Assembly: GCA_963817945.1 (NCBI GenBank)
Contig: CAWFQH010000001.1
Coordinates: forward strand, 62,001 to 126,000
Direction: 5' to 3'
Length of the DNA stretch: 64,000 bases
Source of the DNA: VRUE01 sp963817945
GTDB lineage: Bacteria > Actinomycetota > Thermoleophilia > Solirubrobacterales > 70-9
Part shown: piece after piece, positions 25,919 to 34,843 of the stretch
Numbering within the stretch: position 1 is the stretch's first letter
Layout of the letters: each line of letters begins with the position of its first letter
Program-made: the position numbers and the translations under genes
The notes under the pieces: generated by a model
The model's database searches: none
Seen by the model: the letters and a program-made list of their open reading frames with translations, nothing else
Told to the model about the DNA's origin: nothing

Positions 25919-27009
25919 CGCGCCGCCTCCAGGACCTCGTCGGCGATCCGCCGCGCCGCGTCGGGCTTGGCCAGGGCGGCCGAGGCTGCGGCCATCGCAC
26001 GAAGCCGCTCCTCGTCGCCGAACAGGCCCTGGACCTCAGACCCCAGGCGCTCGCCGCTCAGCTCGGCGTCCGGAATGGCCACCGCCGCCCCCGCCTCGAC
26101 CATCCAGGCGGCGTTGGCGGTTTGGTGGTCAGCGGCCGCGTGCGGGTAGGGCACGAGGATCGCTGGCCGTCCCGTCGCGGTCACCTCGAAGATCGAGCCG
26201 CCGGAGCGGCCGAGCACGAGGTCGCAGGCGGCGAGGCAGTCGCCAAGGTCGGGCTCGTAGGCAAGCAAGGTGTAGCGGTGGCTGTGCGGTGCCGTGGCAA
26301 GTCGCTCCTCCAGTCCCTCATAATCGCGCCGGCCGCTGAGGTGGATGACGTCAAAATCGCGACCGCCGCGCTCGGCGAAGGCTGCGATCGCGCACTCGTT
26401 GACCGATCGCGCGCCCTGGCTGCCGCCCATCACCAGCAGGCAGCGAGCATCGGGGGCGACACCGAAGCGCTCCCGCGCAGCGGCGCGGTCTGCACCCATC
26501 ACCGCCGCCGGCACGGGCCGGCCGGTCACCCGATAGCGCTCGCCGTCCCGCCCCGCAATCGGGAAGGCAAGGCAGACGCGGCGCGCCCGGGGGGCGAGCA
26601 GACGGTTGGCGAGACCGAGGTGGCTGTCTGCCTCGGTCAGGACCAGCGACGTTCCGGTGAGCATCGCAGCCAGACCGGCAGGACCCGCGACGTAGCCGCC
26701 GCCGCCGAGGACGACATCGGCTCCACGCCGGCGCAGAATTCGCCGGGCCGCGGCCGTCGCGCCCACGGCCTCGATTCCGGCGCGGGTGGCGCGCAGCGGG
26801 TTGCGCCGATCTATCCCCCGCACCTGGACGAGGTCGATCTCGTAACCGGCAGCTGGCACCAGCTCGGCCTCGATGCGTCCGCGGGCACCGATGAAGCTGA
26901 CCTCGGCGCCGCTAGCCCGAAGCTCGTCGGCGACCGCTATGGCCGGCACGACGTGACCGGCCGTTCCCCCGGCTGCCACCACCACTCTTGGGGCTCTTGG
27001 CCCGTGCAC
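25915..27009 (-). CDS. murG: Lipid II-forming GlcNAc transferase MurG
   Basis: MurG adds GlcNAc to lipid I at the inner membrane face. Motifs are VVAAGGTAGHVVPA, the GGGGYVAGP loop, LVMGGSQGARSVN and GRSGGSIFEVTATG. I chose GTG at 27009 (VVHGPRAPRVVVAAGG) because AAGGAG lies 11 bases upstream; another in-frame start at 27048 is possible. Either way the gene begins inside the 3' end of ftsW. Confidence 0.93.
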   Translation of the reverse strand: MHGPRAPRVVVAAGGTAGHVVPAIAVADELRASGAEVSFIGARGRIEAELVPAAGYEIDLVQVRGIDRRNPLRATRAGIEAVGATAAARRILRRRGADVVLGGGGYVAGPAGLAAMLTGTSLVLTEADSHLGLANRLLAPRARRVCLAFPIAGRDGERYRVTGRPVPAAVMGADRAAARERFGVAPDARCLLVMGGSQGARSVNECAIAAFAERGGRDFDVIHLSGRRDYEGLEERLATAPHSHRYTLLAYEPDLGDCLAACDLVLGRSGGSIFEVTATGRPAILVPYPHAAADHQTANAAWMVEAGAAVAIPDAELSGERLGSEVQGLFGDEERLRAMAAASAALAKPDAARRIADEVLEAAR

Positions 27010-28246
27010 GACTCGTTTGGCTCCTTCCACGTGCGGGCGCACGCCCACCCTCGACGACGCGCAGTTTGCCAGCGCGGGCGGTCCCCCCGCGCGCCACGTT
27101 GAGGATCAGCCCAACGGCGAACAGCGAGGTGAGGAGGCTGCTGTTCCCGTAGGAGACGAACGGCAGCGGCACGCCGGTCAGGGGGGCCATCCCCATCACC
27201 GCGAAGAGGTTGACCGTGGCCTGGACGAGGATCAGCGACGTGAGTCCCGCCACGAGCAGCTTCCCGTAGGTGTCCTTTGCTTTTTTCGCGATCTGCAGGC
27301 CGGCATAGCCGAAGAGCGAGTAGAGGCCGACGACGCCGACGATCCCGACCAGGCCCAGCTCCTCGCCGATCACCGCCGAGATCATGTCGGTGTGCGCCTC
27401 GGGCAGGTAGAACGCCTTCTGGACGCCATTCCCGATCCCGACGCCGAAGAGCCCGCCCGAGCCAAGCGCGATCTTCGCCTGTGCCGCCTGAAAGCCGGCC
27501 CCGGCGGCGTCGGCGCCAGGGTTGAGGAAGGCGGTGAGGCGGGCCATTCGGTAGGGCTCGATCGCCGTCATCAGCAGCGCGAAGAACGCAAGCGCGAGGC
27601 CGATCAGTGCCAGATCGCGGAGCCGGGCGCCGGCGGCTACCAAGGTAGCGGCGACGGCGAAGGTGATGACGAGGGTCGTGCCCAGGTCGGGCTCGGCGAC
27701 GATCAGCAGCGCGGCGACGGCGACCACGAGCAGGAAAGGCGTCATGCCTTCCAGCGAGCGCACCCGTTTCGGCTTGCGCGCCAGCATGTCGGCGCCGTAG
27801 AGGATCAGCGCCACCTTGGCCAGCTCCGAGGGTTGGATCTGCAGGAAGCCGGAGCCGAGCCAACGGCTCGAGCCGTTGACGTTGGTGCCGACCGCGAGAA
27901 CCGCAAGGAGGAGGAAGAAGGAGAGGGCGAGGATCGCCGGCGTCAGGCGCCGCACCGCCTGCAGGCCGTGGCGGGCGATCAGGTGCATGACGAGGAGGCC
28001 GACGGCGCCAAACATCGCCGTCCGCTGCAGGTAGAAGGCGCTGTCGGAAAGGCCGCCGTTGCTGAGCACGCGGGTGGTCGAGCTGGCCGAGAAGACCATC
28101 ACCGCGCCGAAGGCGAGCAGGCAGAGCGTCGCGGTCAGCAGCAGGTTGTACTCGGCGGGAAGATTGGCGGCGCGGGAGCGCTTGCGCTTGGCTTTCGCGC
28201 GCGGCGAGATGCCCGGCAGCCGCAGGGCGAACCCGCGAGCGCTCAC
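26912..28246 (-). CDS. ftsW: Lipid II polymerase / division SEDS protein FtsW
   Basis: A 444-residue SEDS-family membrane glycosyltransferase. It has about ten hydrophobic segments, a GSGFLQIQPSELAK segment, AEPDLGTTLV, PEAHTDMISAVIGEELG and PLPFVSYGNSSLL signatures. The start is GTG, overlapping the murD stop as GTGA. The C-terminal tail (about 390-444) is strongly basic and serine/arginine rich and is read from DNA that also encodes the murG N-terminus. Confidence 0.93.
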   Translation of the reverse strand: MSARGFALRLPGISPRAKAKRKRSRAANLPAEYNLLLTATLCLLAFGAVMVFSASSTTRVLSNGGLSDSAFYLQRTAMFGAVGLLVMHLIARHGLQAVRRLTPAILALSFFLLLAVLAVGTNVNGSSRWLGSGFLQIQPSELAKVALILYGADMLARKPKRVRSLEGMTPFLLVVAVAALLIVAEPDLGTTLVITFAVAATLVAAGARLRDLALIGLALAFFALLMTAIEPYRMARLTAFLNPGADAAGAGFQAAQAKIALGSGGLFGVGIGNGVQKAFYLPEAHTDMISAVIGEELGLVGIVGVVGLYSLFGYAGLQIAKKAKDTYGKLLVAGLTSLILVQATVNLFAVMGMAPLTGVPLPFVSYGNSSLLTSLFAVGLILNVARGGTARAGKLRVVEGGRAPARGRSQTSRARAKSPKSGGGSRGNGRSRRAGHSGRRRASG

Positions 28247-29610
28247 CGCAGGCCCTCGACGATCTCGCGGAAGCGCTCGCCGCGACGCTCGTAATTTTCG
28301 AAGGCGTCGAAGCTGGCGCAGGCCGGGGAGAGCAGGACGACCTCGCCAGGCCGTGCCACTGCTCCCGCTCGGCGCACCGCCTCCTCCAGGTCGCCGCAGC
28401 GGTGCAGCCCGATCCCGGCGTCGACGACCGCTGCCAGCTCAATCGCGAGACGATCCGCGGAGGCGCCGATCAAGTAGCAGGCCGCGCAGGTATCGCGCAC
28501 CGGGTCGGCCAGCGGGGTGAACGGCTCATCCTTCTCGCTGCCACCGAGAATGGCGTGAACGCCGCCGTCGAAGGCGCGCAGGCCGACGCTCGCCGCGGCC
28601 ACGTTGGTCGCCTTGGAGTCGTTAACGAAGCGGACGCCGCCGATCTCGGCGACCTGCTCGAGCCGGTGTGGCACGCCGGCGAAGCTGCGCAGGCCCTCGC
28701 GCACGGCATCGCGATCGAGCCCCATGGAGAGGCCGGCCGCGGCCGCAGCCATCGCGTTGGCAACGTTGTGCTCGCCGAAGATGCCGAGCTCCTCGACCGC
28801 GAGCAGCGGCTCGCCGTCGTAGAAGAGCGTGCCCTCGGAGACGGAGACCTCGCAATCGGGTGCCGCGCCGCGGCAGAAGGCGAGGCGGCGGGCGCAGCCG
28901 CCGAGGTCGACCCCCGCCAGCTCCGGCTCGTCGGCGTTGTAGACGGCGATGTCGTTGTTGCCCTGGTTGGCGAAGATCCGCAGCTTCGCCGCCAGGTAGG
29001 ACTCCAGGTCCGTGTGGCGGTCGAGATGGTCGGGGGCGAGGTTGAGGAAGACCGCGCACTCGGGGGCGAAGGCATCGGTGTCCTCGAGCTGGAAGCTGGA
29101 GGCCTCGCAGACGACGGTCGCGTCCGGCTCGACCTCGTCTACGAGCGAAGAGAGCGGCGTGCCAACGTTGCCAGCAACCGCGACCGACTCGCCCGCCGTC
29201 CGGTAGAGGTGGCCGAGCAGCTCGACGGTGGTCGTCTTGCCGTTGGTCCCGGTCACCGCCAGGAAGCGGTTGGGGATCGTGCGCCAGGCTAACTCGAGCT
29301 CGCCAACGACCTCGATGCCGCGCTCCAATGCGGCCGCGATCACCGGCGCCTCCCGGGGCACGCCCGGGCTCTTGACGACGGTCCGCGTGCCATCCAGAAG
29401 AGCCAGTCCATCCGTATCCAGGACGACTTCGACACCCGCCCCCCGAAGCCCTGCCGCCTCGGGCGGATGTCCGGAATCGGCCCCTCGGACAACCTCGCCG
29501 CGCTCGCCGAGCAGCCGCGCAGCCGCGCAGCCCGACCGCGCCAGTCCGACGACCAGGAACGGCCCCCGCGGCAGCGGCGGACGCGGCTTCCTCGGCGGCG
29601 GCGCGCTCAT
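28243..29610 (-). CDS. murD: UDP-N-acetylmuramoyl-L-alanine-D-glutamate ligase
   Basis: MurD adds D-glutamate to UDP-MurNAc-L-Ala. From ATG at 29610 the protein is 455 residues, with the FLVVGLARSGCAAARLL nucleotide-type fold, TGTNGKTTTVELLGHL ATP loop, LNLAPDHLDRH, and NDSKATN. A GTG at 29655 would add 15 residues of low-complexity sequence and is less likely. It is separated by 65 bases from the nuclease gene inserted upstream. Confidence 0.95.
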   Translation of the reverse strand: MSAPPPRKPRPPLPRGPFLVVGLARSGCAAARLLGERGEVVRGADSGHPPEAAGLRGAGVEVVLDTDGLALLDGTRTVVKSPGVPREAPVIAAALERGIEVVGELELAWRTIPNRFLAVTGTNGKTTTVELLGHLYRTAGESVAVAGNVGTPLSSLVDEVEPDATVVCEASSFQLEDTDAFAPECAVFLNLAPDHLDRHTDLESYLAAKLRIFANQGNNDIAVYNADEPELAGVDLGGCARRLAFCRGAAPDCEVSVSEGTLFYDGEPLLAVEELGIFGEHNVANAMAAAAAGLSMGLDRDAVREGLRSFAGVPHRLEQVAEIGGVRFVNDSKATNVAAASVGLRAFDGGVHAILGGSEKDEPFTPLADPVRDTCAACYLIGASADRLAIELAAVVDAGIGLHRCGDLEEAVRRAGAVARPGEVVLLSPACASFDAFENYERRGERFREIVEGLR

Positions 29611-29675
29611 GGGCCTATCTTCGCTGGACTCGGGGCGGGGTCCTCGTTGGGGCACAACCGCTGGTACGCCGGAGC

Positions 29676-30986
29676 CTAGCCCGCTGCCTTACGCAAATTC
29701 TCCACGAAGCCCTTGTAAGCGGCGGCAATCGTCTCCTCCGCCTCCTTCGCCTTGCGAAGCACCTCCTCGCCGAGAACCGGCTCCGAACGGATCACCGCAT
29801 CGCGGAAGTGCGAGGGCGACACTGGGCCAGAAATTCCGTCGCGCAAGCGAGCGAGAAGCCCCGCCTGCATGAATCTCACCGGAACGCCCGCCCGTGCTTC
29901 GAGGTCGACTAATCGCCTGGGCAGCGTCTTAGCCGCTTGGTAGCCGACGAGCAATACGAACGCGAGCGGCGGGAGATCTGGAAGGTCGACCGAGTATTCC
30001 TCGACGTAATCGGCTAGTGCGCGCTGATCGTCCTTGGGCAGGTTGTAGCTGCGGCCACTGGTCTTGGCGTCGACGAGGAAGCTGAAGCGACGCTCCCGAG
30101 AGATGCATATGAGATCGGCCCCAGTGGCCCCCGGACGGACCGGGACCACCGTGAAACCGAGTTCTTGGAGCACGAGTGAGATCTGCTGCTCGAAGACCCG
30201 CTCCGCCCTCTTCGTCCCGTATTTCTTGGTCATGAAGGAATGGCGCCCGGCGAGCAACACCAGCTCGCGCGAGGTGATCGCGGTGCCAGAGCGCTGCATC
30301 GTCTCTCGCCGCCTCTCTGCTCGCCGTTTGATCACGTCGCGGCGGTAGTCAAGGGCAAGTTGGAGTAACGCATCGGCCATTGATCGCAAATCTCCCGTAA
30401 GCCCCACCGAATGCTCGTGGAAACGCGCGAAAGCGTGGTTTGCGGTCAGATCGCTGTCGTACTCCTCAGTCAGCTCTCCAGGCTGGAAGTCGACCTCGTC
30501 GAGCATGGTCGCTATGAACAATCCCCAAGCACAGATCTCGAAGGCCATCAGCATGTTGTGAGCGTGTAGGCGCTGGATATCCCTGATCAAGGCGAGGGAA
30601 TCGTCTTCGTCGATGTCATCGCGGATATCCGGGATCGAACCTCGGATAAGGTCGGCCGCGGCCGCCTGGCCGGCTTTTTCTGCATAGCGGAAGAGGCTGA
30701 ATCCGAAGTAGGTACCGACCATGCGCAGGACGGCCCAGAACCCACCCGATCCTCCTCTCCGTAGCTCGACTTCATGCGCGCTGCCGGTGGGTTTCCAAGA
30801 GGAATTTGAGAGAAGCTCGATCCACAAACTCCTGAACGCCCCCACTGCCTCTCGACATTGCTCCTCCGGCGCGCTGGCCAGGGCGGTCTCACCCGGATGA
30901 GGCAGGTCCGCGAGACGATCGGCATCGGCGGGCAGCGACAGCGCCAGCAGCTCTTCGACCTGAATGAGCTTTTTCTTCCGTGCCAT
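29676..30986 (-). CDS. Orphan nuclease with a FokI-type PD-(D/E)XK cleavage domain
   Basis: A 436-residue protein of unrecognised full-length family. The C-terminal part (about 255-400) matches the FokI cleavage domain pattern: E266 in a helix, D291 in GADLICI, D306-A-K308 in FLVDAKTSG, then SYNLPKDDQRALADYVEEY, closely recalling FokI's DTKAYSGGYNLPIGQ and following helix. Residues 1-250 are mostly helical with no recognisable DNA-binding motif and no membrane segment. No methyltransferase lies nearby. It sits in the same orientation between mraY (7-base gap) and murD (65-base gap), and its base usage looks less GC-biased than its neighbours. This suggests horizontal insertion. Possible roles are restriction, phage defence or a retained orphan; I cannot choose. 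Confidence 0.75.
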   Translation of the reverse strand: MARKKKLIQVEELLALSLPADADRLADLPHPGETALASAPEEQCREAVGAFRSLWIELLSNSSWKPTGSAHEVELRRGGSGGFWAVLRMVGTYFGFSLFRYAEKAGQAAAADLIRGSIPDIRDDIDEDDSLALIRDIQRLHAHNMLMAFEICAWGLFIATMLDEVDFQPGELTEEYDSDLTANHAFARFHEHSVGLTGDLRSMADALLQLALDYRRDVIKRRAERRRETMQRSGTAITSRELVLLAGRHSFMTKKYGTKRAERVFEQQISLVLQELGFTVVPVRPGATGADLICISRERRFSFLVDAKTSGRSYNLPKDDQRALADYVEEYSVDLPDLPPLAFVLLVGYQAAKTLPRRLVDLEARAGVPVRFMQAGLLARLRDGISGPVSPSHFRDAVIRSEPVLGEEVLRKAKEAEETIAAAYKGFVENLRKAAG

Positions 30987-30993
30987 TCCCCGG

Positions 30994-31968
30994 TCAGCGG
31001 CCGATCGACTGCTGGTACAGCGTGAAGCCGATGCCGGAGCAGACCGCGGCGATGATCCAGAAGCGGAGCATGATCTTGGTCTCCGACCAGGCCATCATCT
31101 CGAAGTGGTGGTGAAGGGGTGCCATCAGCAGGACGCGACGCCTGAATGTCTTGAAGGAGAAGACCTGGATCGCGACCGAGAGGGCCTCGATCACGAAGAT
31201 GCCGCCGATGATGATCAGCAGCACCTCGGTCTGGGTCATCACCGCCAGGGCGCCGATCGCGCCGCCGAGACCAAGCGATCCGGTGTCCCCCATGAAGATC
31301 GAGGCGGGGAAGGCGTTGAACCAGAGGAAGCCGACGCAGGCTCCAACCATGCAGGCGGAGAGCAGCGCCAGGTTCTGCTGCTCGTTGGTGACGAAGCAGA
31401 TCGCGGTGAAGGCGAGCAGCACGATCGCGCAGCAGCCGGCGGCGAGCCCGTCGAGCCCGTCGGTGAGGTTGACGCCGTTGGAGGTGCCGGCGATGACGAG
31501 GAAGACGAGGACGAAGTAGAGCACCGGCCCGAGGTCGAGGCTGGCATCGCCGATGCGGAAGAAGAGGGTCGGCTCGAGCCCGACCTCGTGTCGCGCCACC
31601 CACCAGAGGCCAAGCGCGAGGAAGAGCTGGACGACGAGCTTCCAGCGGGCGGAGAGCCCGAGCGAGCGCCGCTTGACGATCTTGGTGAAGTCGTCGGCGA
31701 AGCCGAGGCCCGCGCAGCCGAGCGCGACACCGAAGACGGCAAGGCTCTGCGGGTCGCGGTCGGAGAGGACGAGGAAGGGAACGCAGATCGAGACGAAGAC
31801 GATCAGCCCGCCCATCGTCGGCGTTCCCGCCTTGGCGTGGTGCTCCTGCGGCCCGTCCTCGCGGATGTGCTGCCCGAACTCCTTCACCCGCAGGTACTCG
31901 ATGAACTTGGGGCCGAGGAAGATGCAGATCAGCATCGCCGCCATGCCGGCGATCAAGACCTCACCCAT
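30994..31968 (-). CDS. mraY: Phospho-MurNAc-pentapeptide transferase (lipid I synthase)
   Basis: MraY moves phospho-MurNAc-pentapeptide onto undecaprenyl phosphate. The 324-residue, about ten-helix protein shows the family motifs GTPTMGG, FADDFTK, SNGVNLTDGLDGLA, FMGDTGSLGLGG and the HHHFE loop. ATG at 31968 overlaps the murF stop by eight bases; an upstream in-frame ATG at 31986 is less likely. Confidence 0.96.
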   Translation of the reverse strand: MGEVLIAGMAAMLICIFLGPKFIEYLRVKEFGQHIREDGPQEHHAKAGTPTMGGLIVFVSICVPFLVLSDRDPQSLAVFGVALGCAGLGFADDFTKIVKRRSLGLSARWKLVVQLFLALGLWWVARHEVGLEPTLFFRIGDASLDLGPVLYFVLVFLVIAGTSNGVNLTDGLDGLAAGCCAIVLLAFTAICFVTNEQQNLALLSACMVGACVGFLWFNAFPASIFMGDTGSLGLGGAIGALAVMTQTEVLLIIIGGIFVIEALSVAIQVFSFKTFRRRVLLMAPLHHHFEMMAWSETKIMLRFWIIAAVCSGIGFTLYQQSIGR

Positions 31969-33340
31969 CGGGTGCAGCCTCCGCATCCGAAGCGCCGAGG
32001 AGGCCTTCTAGCTCCTCCGCCACGGCCTCCAGCCCGGCCGAGCGCGAGCCCTTGACCAGAACCACGTCGCCCCGCTCCAGCTGCGCCGCCAGGAGCTCTG
32101 CCGCCTCATCGGGCGTGGCGACTAGCTCGTCGGGGGCGTAGTCGCGCGCCGACTCGCCGACCCCGACGACTAAGTCGACACCGTGGGCCCGGGCGTGCTC
32201 GCCTACCTCGCGGTGGTAGCGCCCGGCACCCTCCCCCAGCTCGGCCATCTCGCCGAGGACAGCCACCCGCCGACCCCCGTCGAGGGAGGAGAGATGATCG
32301 AGCGCCGCTCGCATCGAGACCGGGTTGGCGTTGTAGCAATCGTTCACTAGGACGATTCCGTCGCCCAGCTCCAGGCGCTCGCCTCGGAAGCGGGAAAAGC
32401 CAATATTTGCAGCGCGATCGGCCATCTCCGCAAGCGGCGCCTCGAGGGCGACGCCGATTGCAATCGCCGCCAGCGCGTTAGTCAGGTTGTGGCTCTCTTC
32501 GAACGGAAAGTGGAACGGGTGGCGGCCCGCTGGGGTGGAGACCAGCGCTTCCGTCACTCCCTGCTCGAGCCGGTGCTCGACCGCCTCGACGTCGCCGCCG
32601 GGGCCGAAGCGCAGCAGCCGCGCTGCCCCCTCCAGATGCGGCTCCAGCTCGCCGGCCTCGACCGGCGCAATCGCGGTGCCGTCGCTCGGCAGCGCCGCGA
32701 GGATCTCCGCCTTCGCCGCGGCGATCGCCTCGACCGAGCGAAGCAGCTCGACATGAACCGGGCCAACGTTGGTGATCACCGCCACTTCCGGCTCGGCGAT
32801 TGCGCCGAGCTCGGCGATCTGCCCTGCTCCCCGCATCGCCATCTCCAGGACGAGGACATCGGTGCCGGCGGGCGCCTCGAGCACGGTCAGCGGCAGGCCG
32901 ATCTCGGTGTTCAGGTTTTCGCGGTTTGCGTGGACGCGGCCCGGCAGCAACGCCCTGGCGATGTCCTTGACCGACGTCTTGCCAACCGATCCGGTGACAC
33001 CGACAGTTCGCGCGCCGAGCTCGCGCCGCCAGGCGCGGGCAAGGGACTGCAGGGCGGCGAGCGGGTCGTCGACGGCGAAGACCCAGCCGCCCGTGTCTTC
33101 GGCGAGGGACGGGTGCCTAGACATCGCGGTCCTGTCGACCATCACCCCCCAAGCGCCCGCTTCAAGCGCCGCCGCCGCAAAGTCGCCACCGTCCACCCGC
33201 TCGCCGCGCAGACCGAAGAAGAGATCGCCGCGCTTTGCTTCGCCGGAATCGACGACGGCGCGCTCAGGCGCGCCGGATTCGCCCTCGACAACCACCTCTG
33301 CCCCCGTAGCGGCCACGATTCGCTCCGGGCTCAGGTTCAC
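31961..33340 (-). CDS. murF: UDP-MurNAc-tripeptide-D-alanyl-D-alanine ligase
   Basis: MurF adds D-Ala-D-Ala to the stem peptide. The 459-residue protein contains GVTGSVGKTSVKD (ATP loop), NLNTEIGLPLTVLE, the NVGPVHVE segment and NDCYNANPVSM. ATG overlaps the murE stop as ATGA. Confidence 0.95.
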   Translation of the reverse strand: MNLSPERIVAATGAEVVVEGESGAPERAVVDSGEAKRGDLFFGLRGERVDGGDFAAAALEAGAWGVMVDRTAMSRHPSLAEDTGGWVFAVDDPLAALQSLARAWRRELGARTVGVTGSVGKTSVKDIARALLPGRVHANRENLNTEIGLPLTVLEAPAGTDVLVLEMAMRGAGQIAELGAIAEPEVAVITNVGPVHVELLRSVEAIAAAKAEILAALPSDGTAIAPVEAGELEPHLEGAARLLRFGPGGDVEAVEHRLEQGVTEALVSTPAGRHPFHFPFEESHNLTNALAAIAIGVALEAPLAEMADRAANIGFSRFRGERLELGDGIVLVNDCYNANPVSMRAALDHLSSLDGGRRVAVLGEMAELGEGAGRYHREVGEHARAHGVDLVVGVGESARDYAPDELVATPDEAAELLAAQLERGDVVLVKGSRSAGLEAVAEELEGLLGASDAEAAPDG

Positions 33341-34812
33341 TGTCGCTCCGGCGCGGGCGAGCGGCTGCTGCCAACCAGCTTGCGCAGCTCGTCGCGAGCC
33401 ACCTCACGGTCGTCGAACGGGATCTTGCGGCCACCCGCGAATTCCTGGCCCTGCTCGTGTCCCTTGCCAGCAATGACGACCGTGTCGCCCGGGCGCGCGC
33501 GCGTCAGCGCCAGCTCTATCGCCGCGCGGCGATCCGGCTCCACCTCGACCGCTGCCCGGTCCTCGATGCCGGCGAGGATCTCCTCGATGATCGCGCCGGG
33601 GTCCTCGGAGCGCGGGTTGTCGGAGGTGACGATCGCCAGGTCGGAGAGCTCAGCGCCGGCGCGCCCCATCTGCGGGCGCTTGCCGCGATCGCGGTCCCCA
33701 CCCGCCCCGAAAACCGAGATCACGCGGCCATCGGTCAGCTGGCGCGCCGCCGCCAGCACGTTCTCCAGCGAGACGGGGGTATGGGCGTAGTCGACGAGGA
33801 CCGCGAAGGTCTGGCCCTCGTCGACCGGCTCGAAGCGACCCGGTGGCGGGGTGGCGCCGCGGAGGCCGGCGGCAGCGGTCTCGGCGTCGACCCCCAGCGC
33901 CCGCGCGGCGGCGAAGGCTGCAAGCGCGTTGGAGACGTTGAAGTGGCCGGGGAGCGAAGTGCGCAGCTCGGTCTCGCCCGCCGCCTCGGCGACGGTGAGG
34001 CTGGAGCCGACAGCGTCGAAGGAGACGTTGCGGGCGACGAAGTCCGCGTCCCATCCCTGCGCCGAGAAGCGCAGGCAATCGAATTCGGTGGCAAGGCGGT
34101 CGCCGTAGGGGTCGTCGATGTTGACGATCGCCGTTCTGGGGCCGGTGACGAACAGCTGCCGCTTCGACTGGAAGTAGTCGCCCATGTCGGCGTGGAAGTC
34201 GAGGTGGTCCTGGGTCAGGTTGGTGAAGAGGGCGACCTCGAAATGGATCGCATCGGCCCGGTGCAGGGCGAGCGCGTGCGAGGAGACCTCCATCGCGCAG
34301 GCCCGGTCGCCCGCTTCGAGCATCCGCCGGAAGGTTGCCTGCAGCTCGATCGCCTCCGGCGTAGTCCGCTCTACCTCCTCCTCGATGCCGCCGACGACCT
34401 GCTTCACCGTCCCGAGCAGGCCGCACGGGATCCCAGCCGCCTCGAGTATCTCGCGGACGAGGAAGGCAGTCGTCGTCTTGCCGTTGGTGCCGGTCACGCC
34501 CACCACCCGCAGCTCCGCCGTCGGATCGCCCCAGAAGCGCGCAGCCAGCGGCGCCATCACCAGGCGTGCGTCGGGAACGAGGAGCTGCGTCGCCGGCAGG
34601 TCCAACTCGCGCTCGACGACTAGCGCCGACGCCCCCGCCTCGACCGCGGCGGCGGCGAACTCGTGCCCGTCGGCCTTCTGCCCCGGGACGCAGAAGAAAA
34701 GCGTCCCGTCTTCTACCTTGCGGCTGTCGTAGGAAAGGTTGCCGATCGTCACGCCGTCGTCGCCGACGACGCAGGCCCCGTCGATTGCCGCGGCGAGCTC
34801 TTCCAGCCTCAT
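33337..34812 (-). CDS. murE: UDP-MurNAc-L-Ala-D-Glu ligase MurE, diaminopimelate type
   Basis: MurE adds the third stem residue. The 491-residue protein has GVTGTNGKTTTAFLV, TNLTQDHLDFH and FGAGGDRDRGKRP. The substrate motif reads DNPR (in TSDNPRSEDP), the form associated with meso-diaminopimelate, so the wall is probably DAP-type. The gene follows ftsI by 31 bases. Confidence 0.96.
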   Translation of the reverse strand: MRLEELAAAIDGACVVGDDGVTIGNLSYDSRKVEDGTLFFCVPGQKADGHEFAAAAVEAGASALVVERELDLPATQLLVPDARLVMAPLAARFWGDPTAELRVVGVTGTNGKTTTAFLVREILEAAGIPCGLLGTVKQVVGGIEEEVERTTPEAIELQATFRRMLEAGDRACAMEVSSHALALHRADAIHFEVALFTNLTQDHLDFHADMGDYFQSKRQLFVTGPRTAIVNIDDPYGDRLATEFDCLRFSAQGWDADFVARNVSFDAVGSSLTVAEAAGETELRTSLPGHFNVSNALAAFAAARALGVDAETAAAGLRGATPPPGRFEPVDEGQTFAVLVDYAHTPVSLENVLAAARQLTDGRVISVFGAGGDRDRGKRPQMGRAGAELSDLAIVTSDNPRSEDPGAIIEEILAGIEDRAAVEVEPDRRAAIELALTRARPGDTVVIAGKGHEQGQEFAGGRKIPFDDREVARDELRKLVGSSRSPAPERQ

Positions 34813-34843
34813 CGCAGCGATTCTAGGTCGGGCCGCAGCCGTT

